A stretch of 64,000 nt of DNA from Bettongia penicillata ogilbyi (taxonomy: Eukaryota > Chordata > Mammalia > Diprotodontia > Potoroidae). Where the stretch lies: positions 970,771 to 1,034,770 of the forward strand of contig JAJHZJ010000061.1 in assembly GCA_023548195.1 (NCBI GenBank). Direction: 5' to 3'. The translations under genes and the position numbers were made by a program. Of the stretch, positions 33,406 through 42,589 are shown piece after piece. Within the stretch, counting starts at the first letter, position 1; every line of letters begins with the position of its first letter. The notes below the pieces were generated by a model. That model was not told where the DNA came from, ran no database searches, and was given only the letters and a program-made list of their open reading frames with translations.

Positions 33406-34512
33406 TCATTCTTGTGTTTGAAAGTCAAATTTTCTTTTCAGCTCTGGTCTTTTCATTAAGAATGATTGAAAGTCCTCTATTTCATTGAAAGACCATATTT
33501 TCCCTTGCAGTATTATACTCAGTTTAGCTGGGTAGGTGATTCTTGGTTTGAGTCCTAGTTCCTTTGCCTTCTGGAATATCCTATTCCACGCCCTTCGATC
33601 CCTTAATGTAGAAGCTGCTAGATCTTGGGTTATCCTGATTGTATTTCCACAGTACTGGAATTGTTTGTTTCTGGCTGCTTGCAAGATTTTTTCCTTGAGC
33701 TGGGAGTTCTGGAATTTGGCCACAATGTTCCTAGGAGTTTCTCTTTTTGGATCTCTTTCAGGTGGTGATCGATGGATTCTTTCAATACTTATTTTGCCCT
33801 CTGGTCCTAGAATGTCAGGGCAGTTTTCCTTGATAATTTCATGCAAGACGATGTCTAGGCTCTTTTTTTGATCATGGCTTTCAGGTAGTCCCATAATTTT
33901 TAAGTTGTCTCTCCTGGATCTATTTTCCAGGTCAGTTGTTTTTCCCATGAGATATTTCACATTCTCTTCCATTTTATCGTTCTTTTGGTTTTGTTTGGTG
34001 ATTTCTTGGTTTCTCATAAAGTCATTAGACTCCATCTGTTCCATTCTAATTTTGAGAGAACTATTAAATTCAGTGAGCTTTTGAGCCTCTTTTTCCATTT
34101 GGCTCATTCTGCTTTTGAATGCATTCTTCTCCTCATTGGCTTTTTGAACCTCTTTTGCCAATTGAGTGAGCCTATTTTTCAAGGTGTTAATTTCCTCAGC
34201 ATTTTTTTGGGACTCCTTTACCAAGATATTGACCTTTTTTTCATACTCTTCTTGCATCTTTGTCATTTCTCTTCCCAGTCTTTCCTCCACCTGTCTAACT
34301 TGCTTTTCAAAATCCTTTTTAAGCTCTTGCAAGGCCTGAGCCCACCCAACACCCCCCTGGGGTGTCTGGGGTACTGAGGCCCCGCCCTCCACATCTTTCC
34401 CTGATGGGAAAAATACGTCCTCGTCCTCCCCATCAGATCCGAAGGTCGGGATCATTTGCATTTGTTGGAAAAAACTCTCTAAAGTCTTATTTTTCTTTCC
34501 CTTTCTAGGCAT
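33406..34512 (-). CDS. Intact L1-type ORF1 protein of HAL1 copy D
   Basis: 368 codons with no stop or frameshift. ATG at 34512 in a favourable context (AAAATGC with A at -3). A basic start (MPRKGKKNKT) is followed by an acidic/serine-poor stretch (residues ~25-40), a long coiled coil (~57-197, including LTQLAKEVQKANEEKNAF), the RRM (~198-297, LENRSRRDNLKIMGLPE ... TPRNIVAKFQ) and a C-terminal RNA-binding domain (~298-360, ARITYPAKL-like PRITYPAKLSI). Human L1 ORF1p is 338 residues, so this is slightly longer. The family forms trimers that coat L1 RNA in cytoplasmic RNPs. No ORF2 follows, so any retrotransposition needs ORF2 protein from elsewhere. Expression from this copy is unproven. Confidence 0.9.
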   Translation of the reverse strand: MPRKGKKNKTLESFFQQMQMIPTFGSDGEDEDVFFPSGKDVEGGASVPQTPQGGVGWAQALQELKKDFEKQVRQVEERLGREMTKMQEEYEKKVNILVKESQKNAEEINTLKNRLTQLAKEVQKANEEKNAFKSRMSQMEKEAQKLTEFNSSLKIRMEQMESNDFMRNQEITKQNQKNDKMEENVKYLMGKTTDLENRSRRDNLKIMGLPESHDQKKSLDIVLHEIIKENCPDILGPEGKISIERIHRSPPERDPKRETPRNIVAKFQNSQLKEKILQAARNKQFQYCGNTIRITQDLAASTLRDRRAWNRIFQKAKELGLKPRITYPAKLSIILQGKIWSFNEIEDFQSFLMKRPELKRKFDFQTQE

Positions 34513-34609
34513 TTTCCCAGCCAGTTACTTGACTTCTGAGATTCCTTTCCACCTCCGCCTGGATCCGCCCAGCTAGTACTTGACCTCTGAGATTCAAATG
34601 CGCTTTCCC

Positions 34610-34860
34610 GCGGCAAGCTTTAGTTCTGGCGCAGGGTGGGGGCAGGGCCGCTTCCTAGCTTGGGCCCTCAGGGGCTTTCTGAAGAGACTTTCAGGAACAG
34701 AGCCGATGGGGGCTGGGTTGGGGACCCCGCCTGCTGTGCTCAGCTCCCTTGAGGGTTTTATTCAGAGGCGTTCAGCAGTAGAGCAGGGTGGGGGCAGGGC
34801 CGTCTCCCCTGCTCGGCTCCCTCAGGTTGGAAAGACCTTCAGTATTGAAGATCCTACCTG
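34610..34860 (-). repeat. Three degenerate ~70-80 bp tandem units in HAL1 5' UTR
   Basis: The motif GCAGGGTGGGGGCAGGGCCG (plus strand) starts at 34631 and 34782, with a weaker version (GCTGGGTTGGGG) at 34712. Each is followed by a CCCTCA/CCCTTGAGGG-type block and a TTCAG block. Copies A and B have a single such unit (for example 1510-1580 on the plus strand). Resembles monomer-type promoter repeats known from mouse L1, but not homologous as far as I can tell. Confidence 0.65.
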
Positions 34861-35306
34861 CTGCTGGGGGATTCCTGAGTCCCGGGCTGTTGCCGCCTCA
34901 GCCTCCCGCCCACGCCTCTGCCTCTGCCGCTTCCTGCCCCCGTCTCTGCCGCCGCCGCTTCCTCCCGAGGGGGCCCCCTCCCCTCCCCTAGCGCAGGCTT
35001 CTTTTTAACTGACCTTTAGCTTCTGTGGGCAGAGGGACTTTCCCGGCTGCCGGAGATTCTCCCGGAGCTTTCCTCTTTGAAGTCTGCTCAGGTCAGCTTC
35101 TCTGGGTCGCGGCCACGGGTGGGGGTGGGGTCCGCTTTCCTGGCTGCGATGGACCCCGGGGACGGCTCTCCAGGGTTCAGTGGAACGGAAATCTCTTCCC
35201 CTATGTTTGTGCACCCCCTGCAGAGATTCAGAATTTATGGGGCTCTCCTTTTACCTCAATTCCATGGGTTGTGGGCTCGGAGCTCGTGAATGTGCGTCCT
35301 TCTACT

Positions 35307-35318
35307 CCGCCATCTTGG
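35307..35318 (-). promoter_or_regulatory. YY1-like motif at HAL1 copy D 5' end
   Basis: CCAAGATGGCGG on the minus strand, within 22 bases of the element's first base. An exact match to the YY1 core AAGATGGCGG and placed as in human L1, where it fixes the transcription start. Confidence 0.7.
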
Positions 35319-35328
35319 CTCCGCCCCC

Positions 35329-35344
35329 GTGCTTCGTGAATCTT
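35329..35344. repeat. Target-site duplication of HAL1 copy D (right)
   Basis: GTGCTTCGTGAATCTT, perfect match to 31943-31958. The interrupted SINE continues immediately. Confidence 0.96.
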
Positions 35345-35390
35345 AAAGCACTATATAAATGTTCACTATTAGAAATGCTATTATATGTGG
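35345..35390 (+). mobile_element. MIR/CORE-type SINE, right part
   Basis: AAAGCACTATATAAATGTTC is the expected continuation of the SINE tail broken at 31958. Confidence 0.75.
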
Positions 35391-35544
35391 ATATTTCACC
35401 CACATACACACAAAAAAACCTATCCTGAGAATAAAAGTTTTGGTTGACAAGAAACAGAATCAAGGGTCTCATTTATTTGACTGTTCTAACAAACCTTCGA
35501 TAAATTTATGATAGTAAAAAATGTTAAGTATTGATTTCTTCTTT

Positions 35545-35700
35545 TTTCTTTTAAATAGTATTCTATTTTTTTAATCACATGGAAACATTTTTAACATTCT
35601 TCTGAAAATAAAATTTTGAGTTCCAAATTTTCTCTCTCTGCCCCCTCCCTCCTTCCTAAGAGAGTAAACAATGTGATATAGATTATTGCATATTGATTTT
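35545..35700 (-). mobile_element. Old LINE-1 3' UTR fragment
   Basis: ATTTTGAGTTCCAAATTTTC followed by CCCCCTCCCTCC is the reverse complement of an L1 3' end like that at 61150-61200. Confidence 0.6.
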
Positions 35701-35859
35701 TTTAAGAAAAATTAATCTCCATTGTATTTCTTTTGTGTATCTGCATAGTAAACTTTAGAATTTATTTCCTTTTGCATTAAATGCAAATATAGGAGAATTT
35801 GCTGAAAGCCAAGGGTGTAACAGTATCAAAAAAAAGTTTGTGAACCACTGATTCATACA

Positions 35860-36130
35860 TAACTGCAACTTATAAAGGACTAAAACTTTCAAAGACTCAA
35901 GAACTCTGATCAATGCAATGACCAATTATAGCTCCAGGAGATTGATGATAAGACATGCTTTCCCACTATTGGCAGAGAAGTGATTTCTCTGTTCCTGAAG
36001 AATGAAGCATATATTTTCAGACACAACCAATATGTGAATTTGTCTTGTTTGACTACTTATTTGTTGCAAAACAAGATTTATGTTTTGCAGGGAGGAGAGT
36101 TATAGGGCAGGAAAGGGGCAGAGCAGTGAA
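35860..36130 (+). mobile_element. Probable old non-LTR 3' tail fragment
   Basis: CTCTGATCAATGCAATGACC, GGCAGAGAAGTGATTTCTC and AACCAATATGTGAATTTGTC recall a marsupial LINE 3' UTR that I remember only loosely. Family uncertain. Confidence 0.35.
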
Positions 36131-36420
36131 AGATATTTTTTTTAAAAGTGTCAGCAAAATATTTAAAAATACACAGAAGAGAGCAGAAAGAAATTTAGGA
36201 AAGGATTAACAAGCAAGACAGTGTTGGTGCTGTGTTAATTTAATAAGTAGTTTTAAAAAATTATGTGCAACAGGGATTCATGGTATCATATACAAAACTT
36301 TTTTCTGTTCCTCATAAATGGAAATGTTCATAAAAAAAGAGAAAATTGGAAGGGGGAAGTCAGTGGGTAAGAAAGAGCAATGGACTTGCATTCCAAAGAC
36401 CTATATATTTGTAATAAGTG

Positions 36421-36560
36421 TGTAAAAGGATCAGAGGGCTTGGAATTGGAAAGGGTTTTAAGAGATGATCTGATACATCTCCCTGCCTTCAGACAGACAG
36501 GTAAGGTATTATTCCCATTTTACAGATTGAATAACTGAAGTCCAAAAAGATTAAGTGAAA
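36421..36560. mobile_element. MIR/L3-related old repeat
   Basis: AAAGGATCAGAGGGCTTGGAA and TTATTCCCATTTTACAGATTG. Confidence 0.55.
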
Positions 36561-36772
36561 AAATAGACACTAAGAAAGCTTGCTGAGAAGGGGAAAAAAA
36601 GTAAAGTCTGAGAGTTCCTTAAAAGGAAACTTTTAGGACCACTTACTCAATAAGTCTATACAATCAAGTTTTATTGAATGACTAGTACCAATAAGCTGAC
36701 AGCCTGTGTCTGTGGAATGAAGTATCCACACTGAGAGTTCCTGGAACTAATGAAATCATAAATCTGAACTGA

Positions 36773-36818
36773 TATCACACACACACACACACACGCACAC
36801 ACACACACACACACACAG
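36773..36818. repeat. CA dinucleotide microsatellite
   Basis: About 22 CA units with one CG interruption. Confidence 0.95.
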
Positions 36819-36884
36819 CATTTTATCAGGTACTAGATATACAAAGACAAATAAGATGGATCTCTTTCCTCAAGAAATTAAAAG

Positions 36885-37105
36885 AATCAGAGATTTAGAG
36901 CCAAAAGAAAGTTGTAAGTCATCTGATTCAGTCTAGTTGAGGATGAGTGACTGGAAGATCATCTAGTCCTTCCAGGTGAGGAAACTGAGGTCCAGAGAGT
37001 AGTGACTTGTCCAAGGTCACACATATAGGAAGCACCAGAGGCAGAATTTAAGAGGATTCTAACCCCAAGCCCAATTCCCTTTCCACTACATCAACTGCCT
37101 TGTAA
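36885..37105. mobile_element. MIR/L3-related old repeat
   Basis: AGAATCAGAGATTTAGAGCC, AGATCATCTAGTCCTTCC, AGGTGAGGAAACTGAGGTCC and GTCCAAGGTCACACA. One of the better preserved members here. Confidence 0.75.
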
Positions 37106-37436
37106 CCAAGTGATAGTGTGAGACAAAAGGATAATGAAGTCTTAAGTATGGAGAGTCAACTAAATCAATGACCCAAGGAATATACAAAGTCGAATGCCAA
37201 ACCACCTTTCCTTTCATCTAAAATCTGTGTTAGAGATATCTTTGGCATTATAGTGAAATCCATAGAACCCTCTGTGAAATAATTTGTTTTTAATTAATGT
37301 AATTAATAAATGAGGAAAATAGAGGTTTCCAGTCTGAGGTTAGTGAAAAGATAGTAGTGTAAATAGATGATAGATAGAGGTGTAGATAGATGACAGATAT
37401 ATGTGTAGATAGACAGAAGTAGAGATAGATGTGTGT
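37106..37436. other. Unassigned, with GATA-like patches
   Basis: Interrupted ATAGATG/GATAGATA units at 37360-37430. Otherwise nothing recognised. Confidence 0.5.
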
Positions 37437-37628
37437 GATTTGGCCTTCATTCTCAAAAAGGACCTCAACAGATGATGACATGACTTGCAATTCACTTTGA
37501 TTTGAGTGAGAGAGGGCTGTGCAAAGTCACCAGCTTCATTTTCTCCTCCAAACTCACCTGGGTCCAGTGGCCAGATAACAGTCAGGATGAATGGAGAAAG
37601 CCCAGGATGCAGTGGGAGACCTTGACCC
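37437..37628 (-). mobile_element. SINE 3' part, WSINE1-like
   Basis: GATGACATGACTTGCAATTCA, GAGAGGGCTGTGCAAAGTCA and ACTCACCTGGGTCCAGTGGC match, inverted, the 3' half of the SINE at 40997-41308, but are more diverged. Confidence 0.75.
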
Positions 37629-37635
37629 AGAAGAC

Positions 37636-37692
37636 AGGTAGAAAGACAGACAGATAGACAAATAGATACATAGACAGATGGACAGAGATAGG
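37636..37692. repeat. GACA/GATA microsatellite
   Basis: AGACAGACAGATAGACA-type units next to the SINE. Confidence 0.85.
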
Positions 37693-37809
37693 ACTATTTT
37701 TCCCCATACAAGTTCATAGACCCTGTGACCAAATTTGGACCCTAGGTTAAAAAACTGCTATCCTAGAAGACCTTTCGCATTAACAGGGAACGAACTATCA
37801 TTTGTGACC

Positions 37810-38035
37810 CCAGGTGTGGCAGGAGTGAAGTACTTTAATATTAACAGGTAATCTCAGCTTCTGCACTTGAGATATGCTTCCTTGCTCCCACCATCCCCTT
37901 GGTGATGCTGTTGTAATGAAATCCTTATGCAAATAAAGCATAAAGCTCTTTCTCCCCCTTGAAGCCAGATCTTCTCACAGCAAAGTAACTACCTTTGTTC
38001 CTGAAGAGATTTCTTCCTCAGCAGTAGCTGAACTA
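37810..38035 (+). mobile_element. Possible solo LTR-like segment
   Basis: Starts near TGTGGCAGGAG. An AATAAA at about 37935 is followed ~100 bases later by CTAACAACA. The layout (TG...AATAAA...CA) is LTR-like, but no partner LTR, primer-binding site or retroviral gene was seen. Confidence 0.3.
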
Positions 38036-39744
38036 ACAACAGAAGTCAGACCTATGTGCTGAGGGACCATATTCCCATGCAGTCACCTGAAAGAGGATTT
38101 AACTGGGAGCTGAGTCCTCAGACTACATAGATCTGCAAAGTAAACTGGAGACAAAGAACTTGGTAAGTATCTACAGAGATAAAGTCTTGTAACAATTGAG
38201 TAATCATTAATATAAAGCCCTTTGTTCACAAGTCACCAAAATCACTCATAAAGAATAGTGTGTCATGTGTACTAACACCAAGTTCTCGTGAGATCGATTA
38301 AAACAAGAGGAAATGGTACTCGAAGTGTCTCCAACTAGAATTTGATTGTCCTAAAGCCATTATAGATGACAATCTACTGGTCCATTTAAAAAGAAAAAAA
38401 AACACTTTCCAAAATAGTGCTCACCCCAGCTCCACTCATTATCATACATTATATTTTCATTCTTCACTCAAATTCCTTTGGGAAAAAAAATGAACTCCCT
38501 AGGTATGTTTTAAGTCAAACAGACCTCTCTGATTTAGATTCCCTATAACCATGGCAGTGAGACAGATGAAAACCCGGAAAGAATTTCTGGGTAATTAATA
38601 ATTGATTTATTAATTAGACTAGCAAATAATCAATAAATTGATGGTCAGTGGTTTCTCTTGGTAACCAAAGGCAAACCATGGAGATCACTGAATTCTTAAA
38701 TACCTTTGGAAAAGAAGATGCCCTTGACAGGTGGAAAATCAGCTATGATTGGTGAACAATTAGTGAGGGGTAGACTTTCAAGTGAGGAGATGGGCTTAAA
38801 GTCGTCAGCTCCTCCTACTGATAATGTGACTTGATCATGCAATTCAGCTGCCTCCAAAAACCTGGACCAAGGAATATATCTCTACCCAGACTTCTCTGGT
38901 TGGTTTTCTCCTTCATAAACTGGGGTACTGTAGACCACAATGGGAGAGCTGCAAGGACTTCCTAAGGGCAAGAATTCACCTAGATTAAATTCTGTTCATT
39001 CTACTTGAGTAGGGTCCCACCCAAGATCTCAGAATGGAGGATTTGAGCAATCTCATCTCTCAGCAACATGCTTCAGAGACGGACCCACTGACTGACTCAT
39101 CTACAGGGACTGGTCTCTGAATGAAGAAACAGAAAGGGAAAACCTCCAACCTAATTTAATAATTGGTTATTAATATAATAGAAAAATATTAACTTCTCTC
39201 AACAGTCATTTTATCATCAGAAAAATTTGTTTCTTGGCTTTATTCTGTGCACAGAATTCAGATTAACCAGTAACTTCCATATTGTTCCTGTAAATGAGAA
39301 CATACTTTTTACCTCCATCTTAGCCTTGGGAGTCTAGACAAATTGGGTTGGAGTATATGGCCTACTTCTATGCGGAGTTTTAGCTTCTACTTTGATACTA
39401 AAAGCCAAGAAAAATAAATAGCACATGAGGTACACTGGAAACAAAAATACTGGAGAGACAAGGTTTGGTTTCATTTTTATAATTTTTGTTCATTGTTGTA
39501 ATGTATCCAGGGATGGAAGACAAGCTTGAGTTTGGTTACATTACACTCAAGAAATATTTACTATTTCTATATAAGGTCTCATGTTATAATGGTATCCTAC
39601 CTTTTTGTTCACACATCCAGATGAGTAAAAAAATTGCATGCAGGGAATCCCCAGTTTCCTTCAAGGCTTTTCTTGATTCCCCTTAGCTTCTAATGCCTTC
39701 CCCAAAAATTATCTTGCATTTATTTTAAATATATTGTATATATC
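38036..39744. other. Non-coding stretch, nothing recognised
   Basis: About 1.7 kb without supported features. 38570-39150 is less AT-rich and has repeated TTAATTA/GATTTATTAATTAG motifs, possibly an old LTR, but I cannot show it. Confidence 0.4.
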
Positions 39745-39880
39745 CATATGTGTACACATTGCCTCCTCTAGATTAGATTAGCTAGATTAGAGGATCCTCA
39801 AGAGGAGAGATTTTCACTCTTGTATTTGATCTGTAGTGCCCCAGTGCCTAATAGACCCCTTATAAATTATTGATTTACTG
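39745..39880 (+). mobile_element. L2 3'-end fragment
   Basis: GATCCTCAAGAGGAGAGAT and GTGCCCCAGTGCCTAATAGA. Confidence 0.45.
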
Positions 39881-40404
39881 TTGCTTTCTATCAGGCCAAC
39901 TGAACCCAGATGCTGCCCTTTTTGCCTTTGCCTCCTGTCCCAGCTCTTTGCTCAAACTTTACCTCTTCCTATAACCAGATCAAAATCTGCCTAGACCTTG
40001 GCGCAAGGTAAAGAGGAAAAAGAAGCACCAGAAGGTTGCTACTCTCTCCTCTTTTACTGCCACCCTGGAAATCTGATGAACTGGTCTCCATCTGTCCTTC
40101 CTGCTGGCTCCAGACATTGTGGTAGGATCCTGAGGCTACCCCTTACTGTTAACCCCAAAGTATACATTCTTCTAAGAGGATACAATAGTGCATCAATAAG
40201 CTTATTATTACAAAGAAAATTTAGGAAGGAGAGAGCATGGACAGCTGAAGGGATCTAGGAAAGCTTCACAGAAGAAGTGAAGGTGAGTTGAGGAAATTAG
40301 TTAGAGGTACCATCTCTCAAAGAAGAATGAAGATAACTCAAAACTACCTGTTATGTTATACCTCCAGATGGGAAATAGGTCTGTGTAAAATGTAAGCAAA
40401 GCAA
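39881..40404. other. Non-coding stretch, nothing recognised
   Basis: No supported feature. The 86-codon ORF at 39998-40258 has no recognisable similarity. Confidence 0.5.
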
Positions 40405-40800
40405 ACTCTCCTGGACTGGAGAATGGGTAAACAAATTGTGATGCATATACATAGAAACATAGCATACATATACATGTGTGTATGCATATGCATCATATAT
40501 ACATAGATGATGGAATAATACTATGTTATAAGAAACAATATGATGACTATAGAGAAGTAGGGGAAGACATATGAACCAATGCAAAGTAAAGTTATCAGAA
40601 CCAGGAAAGGAGCATATACAATAACTACAATGAAGTCAATAGATTGAATACTATGAAATTCTAATGACCACATTTGGCCTAGAAGAAGAGAAATGAAAAG
40701 GCATCATACCCCTCATTTGCAAAGGTGAGGGGCTATGAGTGTGTGTGTATATATATATTATAGTTATATATTTTAGTTATATATATATATATAAAATATA
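40405..40800 (+). mobile_element. Old LINE-1 3' fragment with embedded microsatellite
   Basis: GGACTGGAGAATGGGTAAAC, GATGGAATAATACTATGTTAT, CAATGCAAAGTAAAGTTATC, AGAACCAGGAAAGGAGC and AAGGTGAGGGGCTATGAGTG. Ends in a TATA-rich block at 40750-40800. Confidence 0.7.
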
Positions 40801-40984
40801 ATATACTTTTGGTAAGCTTCCCTCTGCCCCTTTTCAATTCTTTGTTATAAGAATGGCTCTCTGAGAGAGAGGAGAAAGAAAAGGAATACCTTGGGAAATG
40901 TAGGTGATATAAGAACAAAAGATAGTAAATTTTTTAAAGAAAAGAAATAGGTCTATAGAGGAGTCTTGTTCCAAGAAAGGATGA

Positions 40985-40996
40985 CTTTTTCCATTA
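40985..40996. repeat. SINE target-site duplication (left)
   Basis: CTTTTTCCATTA versus CTTTCTCCATCA at 41309-41320, 10 of 12 identical. Confidence 0.7.
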
Positions 40997-41308
40997 GGGG
41001 CAGCTGGGTGGTGCAGTGGATAGAGCAGCAGTGCAGGAGTCAGGAGGACCTGAGTTCAAATATCACCTCAGACATTGGACACTCACTAGCTGTGTGACCT
41101 TGGGCAACTCACTTAACCCCAAATGCCTCATCCTGGGTCATCTCCAGTCATCCTGATGAATATCTGGTCAGTGGATTCAGATCGCTCTGGAGGAGAAGTG
41201 AGGCTGATGACCTGCACAGCTCTCCCTCACTCAAAACAAAGTCAAGTGCAGGTCATGTCATCATTTCCCTGGTTGCATGAGCTTCTTCGGCAACAAAGGA
41301 CAAACACA
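40997..41308 (+). mobile_element. WSINE1-like tRNA-derived SINE, full length
   Basis: 312 bp. Head GGGGCAGCTGGGTGGTGCAG with A box (GTGGATAGAGC region) and B box (GAGTTCAAATATC). Middle CTAGCTGTGTGACCTTGGGC. A distinctive 3' half with CATCTCCAGTCATCCTGATG, GGAGGAGAAGTGAGGCTGAT and GGTCATGTCATCATTTCCCT, ending CTTCGGCAACAAAGGACAAA. Flanked by a 12-bp imperfect duplication. The name is from memory of Australian marsupial SINEs. It is tRNA-derived but not a tRNA gene. Confidence 0.85.
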
Positions 41309-41320
41309 CTTTCTCCATCA
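41309..41320. repeat. SINE target-site duplication (right)
   Basis: CTTTCTCCATCA, partner of 40985-40996. Confidence 0.7.
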
Positions 41321-41334
41321 GGATCTGACTAGTG

Positions 41335-41570
41335 GTGTGCTGGTAAATGCTTAACAATCAGTTTTCTGAAAGAGAAAGAAAATGGGCAAGATATATTTAA
41401 GTTTGCTCTGCATTATTAACATTTTTATATCACTTTCTTCAGTCTAGACAATAAAAATATTAATCCCTAATTTGTAGCCTTTTCCAGTTTCTGAGGTATA
41501 AATGCTCACATTGAAAATTGAACAATCAGCTCTCATGAACCTATGAAAACTGGCTCTATCCAGCACAGCC
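41335..41570 (+). repeat. Unnamed dispersed repeat, copy 2
   Basis: Same motif order as 23515-23760: TGGTAAATGCTTAACAATCAG, TATCACTTTCTTCAGTCTAG, CCCTAATTTGTAGC, TTTCTGAGGTATAAATGC and TGAACAATCAGCTCTCATGA. Confidence 0.7.
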
Positions 41571-42369
41571 CTGAATGTGCCCAATGTTTAGCGCACTAAG
41601 ATTGTGGCAGAGGAACAGAGGAGGGAGGAAGAGAGTGAGAATATTTTGCTTCATTCTGTAACAAAGCATACATGGTTTGGGAATGGCATTGTTGGTTATT
41701 TTGTGTTATTAGCACTTCTATCTTCCATTAGCACACGAAACAACTGAGTACCAAACTCAAATAGAAATGGATCCTACAAGAAGTATATTGACTTAGAAAA
41801 CCAAAAATGAATTATCTGTATTATATTTTATTCTTTCTTATTCTGTTAAACATTTATCAGTTATATTTTGATCTGGCTTGAACCACATGAGGGAGTTTAG
41901 TTAGTCACTAAAGTCTTTGAGTTTGATACTTCTGGTTTGAGGTACCTCCATTCAGTCTAGAAATGTGTGCTGTATGCATGCTTCTTTGTATTAAAACAGG
42001 GTTTTGTTCTTAGAAGATTCAAGAAACATATGGCCTGATTAATGAGTTAATGTTATGAACTTGATCATGAAAGATATAAATATCCATAATGCATCCAAAA
42101 AGGGTGATGTGAGCAGCAACACAAAAGTGGTCCAGAAACCCTTTTCCATGATGCCACAGACGTCAGGCACAGGACCAAGACAAAGGGATGAGGGGATTCC
42201 GGGTGTCATGGTTTCAGGGAAGGAAAGGTGGCAATGGCAACGTCAGTAGCTGGCAGCTGAGCTACAAGGAGTTCTTGGTTCAAGCTAAGAACTACAGGAG
42301 TTGGGATGACTGGCAGATTGTGCTGAATGATGGAAGTGGTTAAGAACCGGGAATAAAGACAGTCAGCGC
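41571..42369. other. Non-coding stretch, nothing named
   Basis: 42090-42360 is more GC-rich and reads in places like coding sequence (for example WQLSYKEFLVQAKNYRSW in one frame), but I could not tie it to any protein. It could be a processed-pseudogene scrap or chance. Confidence 0.35.
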
Positions 42370-42540
42370 TTACACACATATGATCTATGCAAAACTGTTT
42401 ATCTTCTAGAGGAGGGGGGAGAAAGGATTTGGAACTCAACATTTTTTAAAAATGAATTTTTAAAAAATGTTTAAAATGAATGTTAAAAACTTGCATTTAT
42501 ATGTAATTGAGAATAAAAATAAAAATTTCAAATTATTTAA
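42370..42540 (+). mobile_element. Old LINE-1 3' end
   Basis: GGAGAAAGGATTTGGAACTCA, ATGAATGTTAAAAACTTGC and a terminal AATAAAAATAAAAA tail. Confidence 0.7.
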
Positions 42541-42589
42541 TTTACAATTAAATATTTCTTTTAAAACATAAAATAATAGACTTGGGGGG

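Larger units (their letters stand above)
31959..35328 (-). mobile_element. HAL1-type element copy D with 3' transduction
   Basis: Minus-strand, full-length element. The 5' end is at 35328 (GGGGGCGGAGCCAAGATGGC on the minus strand). 5' UTR to 34513, intact ORF1 34512-33406, and a 3' UTR ending near 32378 with overlapping AATAAA motifs and an A11 run (32367-32377). It is followed by 386 bp of foreign sequence and a second poly(A) tail (31959-31979) before the target-site duplication. The 16-bp perfect duplication includes the extra segment, so all of it moved together. Inserted into a MIR-like SINE. The youngest-looking HAL1 copy here. Confidence 0.93.
34513..35328 (-). promoter_or_regulatory. 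GC- and CpG-rich 5' UTR/promoter region of HAL1 copy D
   Basis: About 816 bp, far richer in G+C and CpG than the surrounding DNA (for example GCGGCGGCGGC-like runs near 34945-34970 on the minus strand). By analogy with L1 this holds an internal promoter. It is longer than the 5' UTRs of copies A (624 bp) and B (662 bp), mainly because of repeated units near its 3' end. Confidence 0.7.

Noticed and set aside
34580..35339. Plus-strand Pro/Ser-rich ORFs of up to 142 codons
   Set aside because: They lie antisense in the GC-rich 5' UTR of HAL1 copy D, with no homologous protein recognised.
42055..42362. Possible processed pseudogene or exon
   Set aside because: One frame reads protein-like in a short stretch, but I could not match it to any protein. 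There is no splice or poly(A) structure of its own, and an L1 tail follows.
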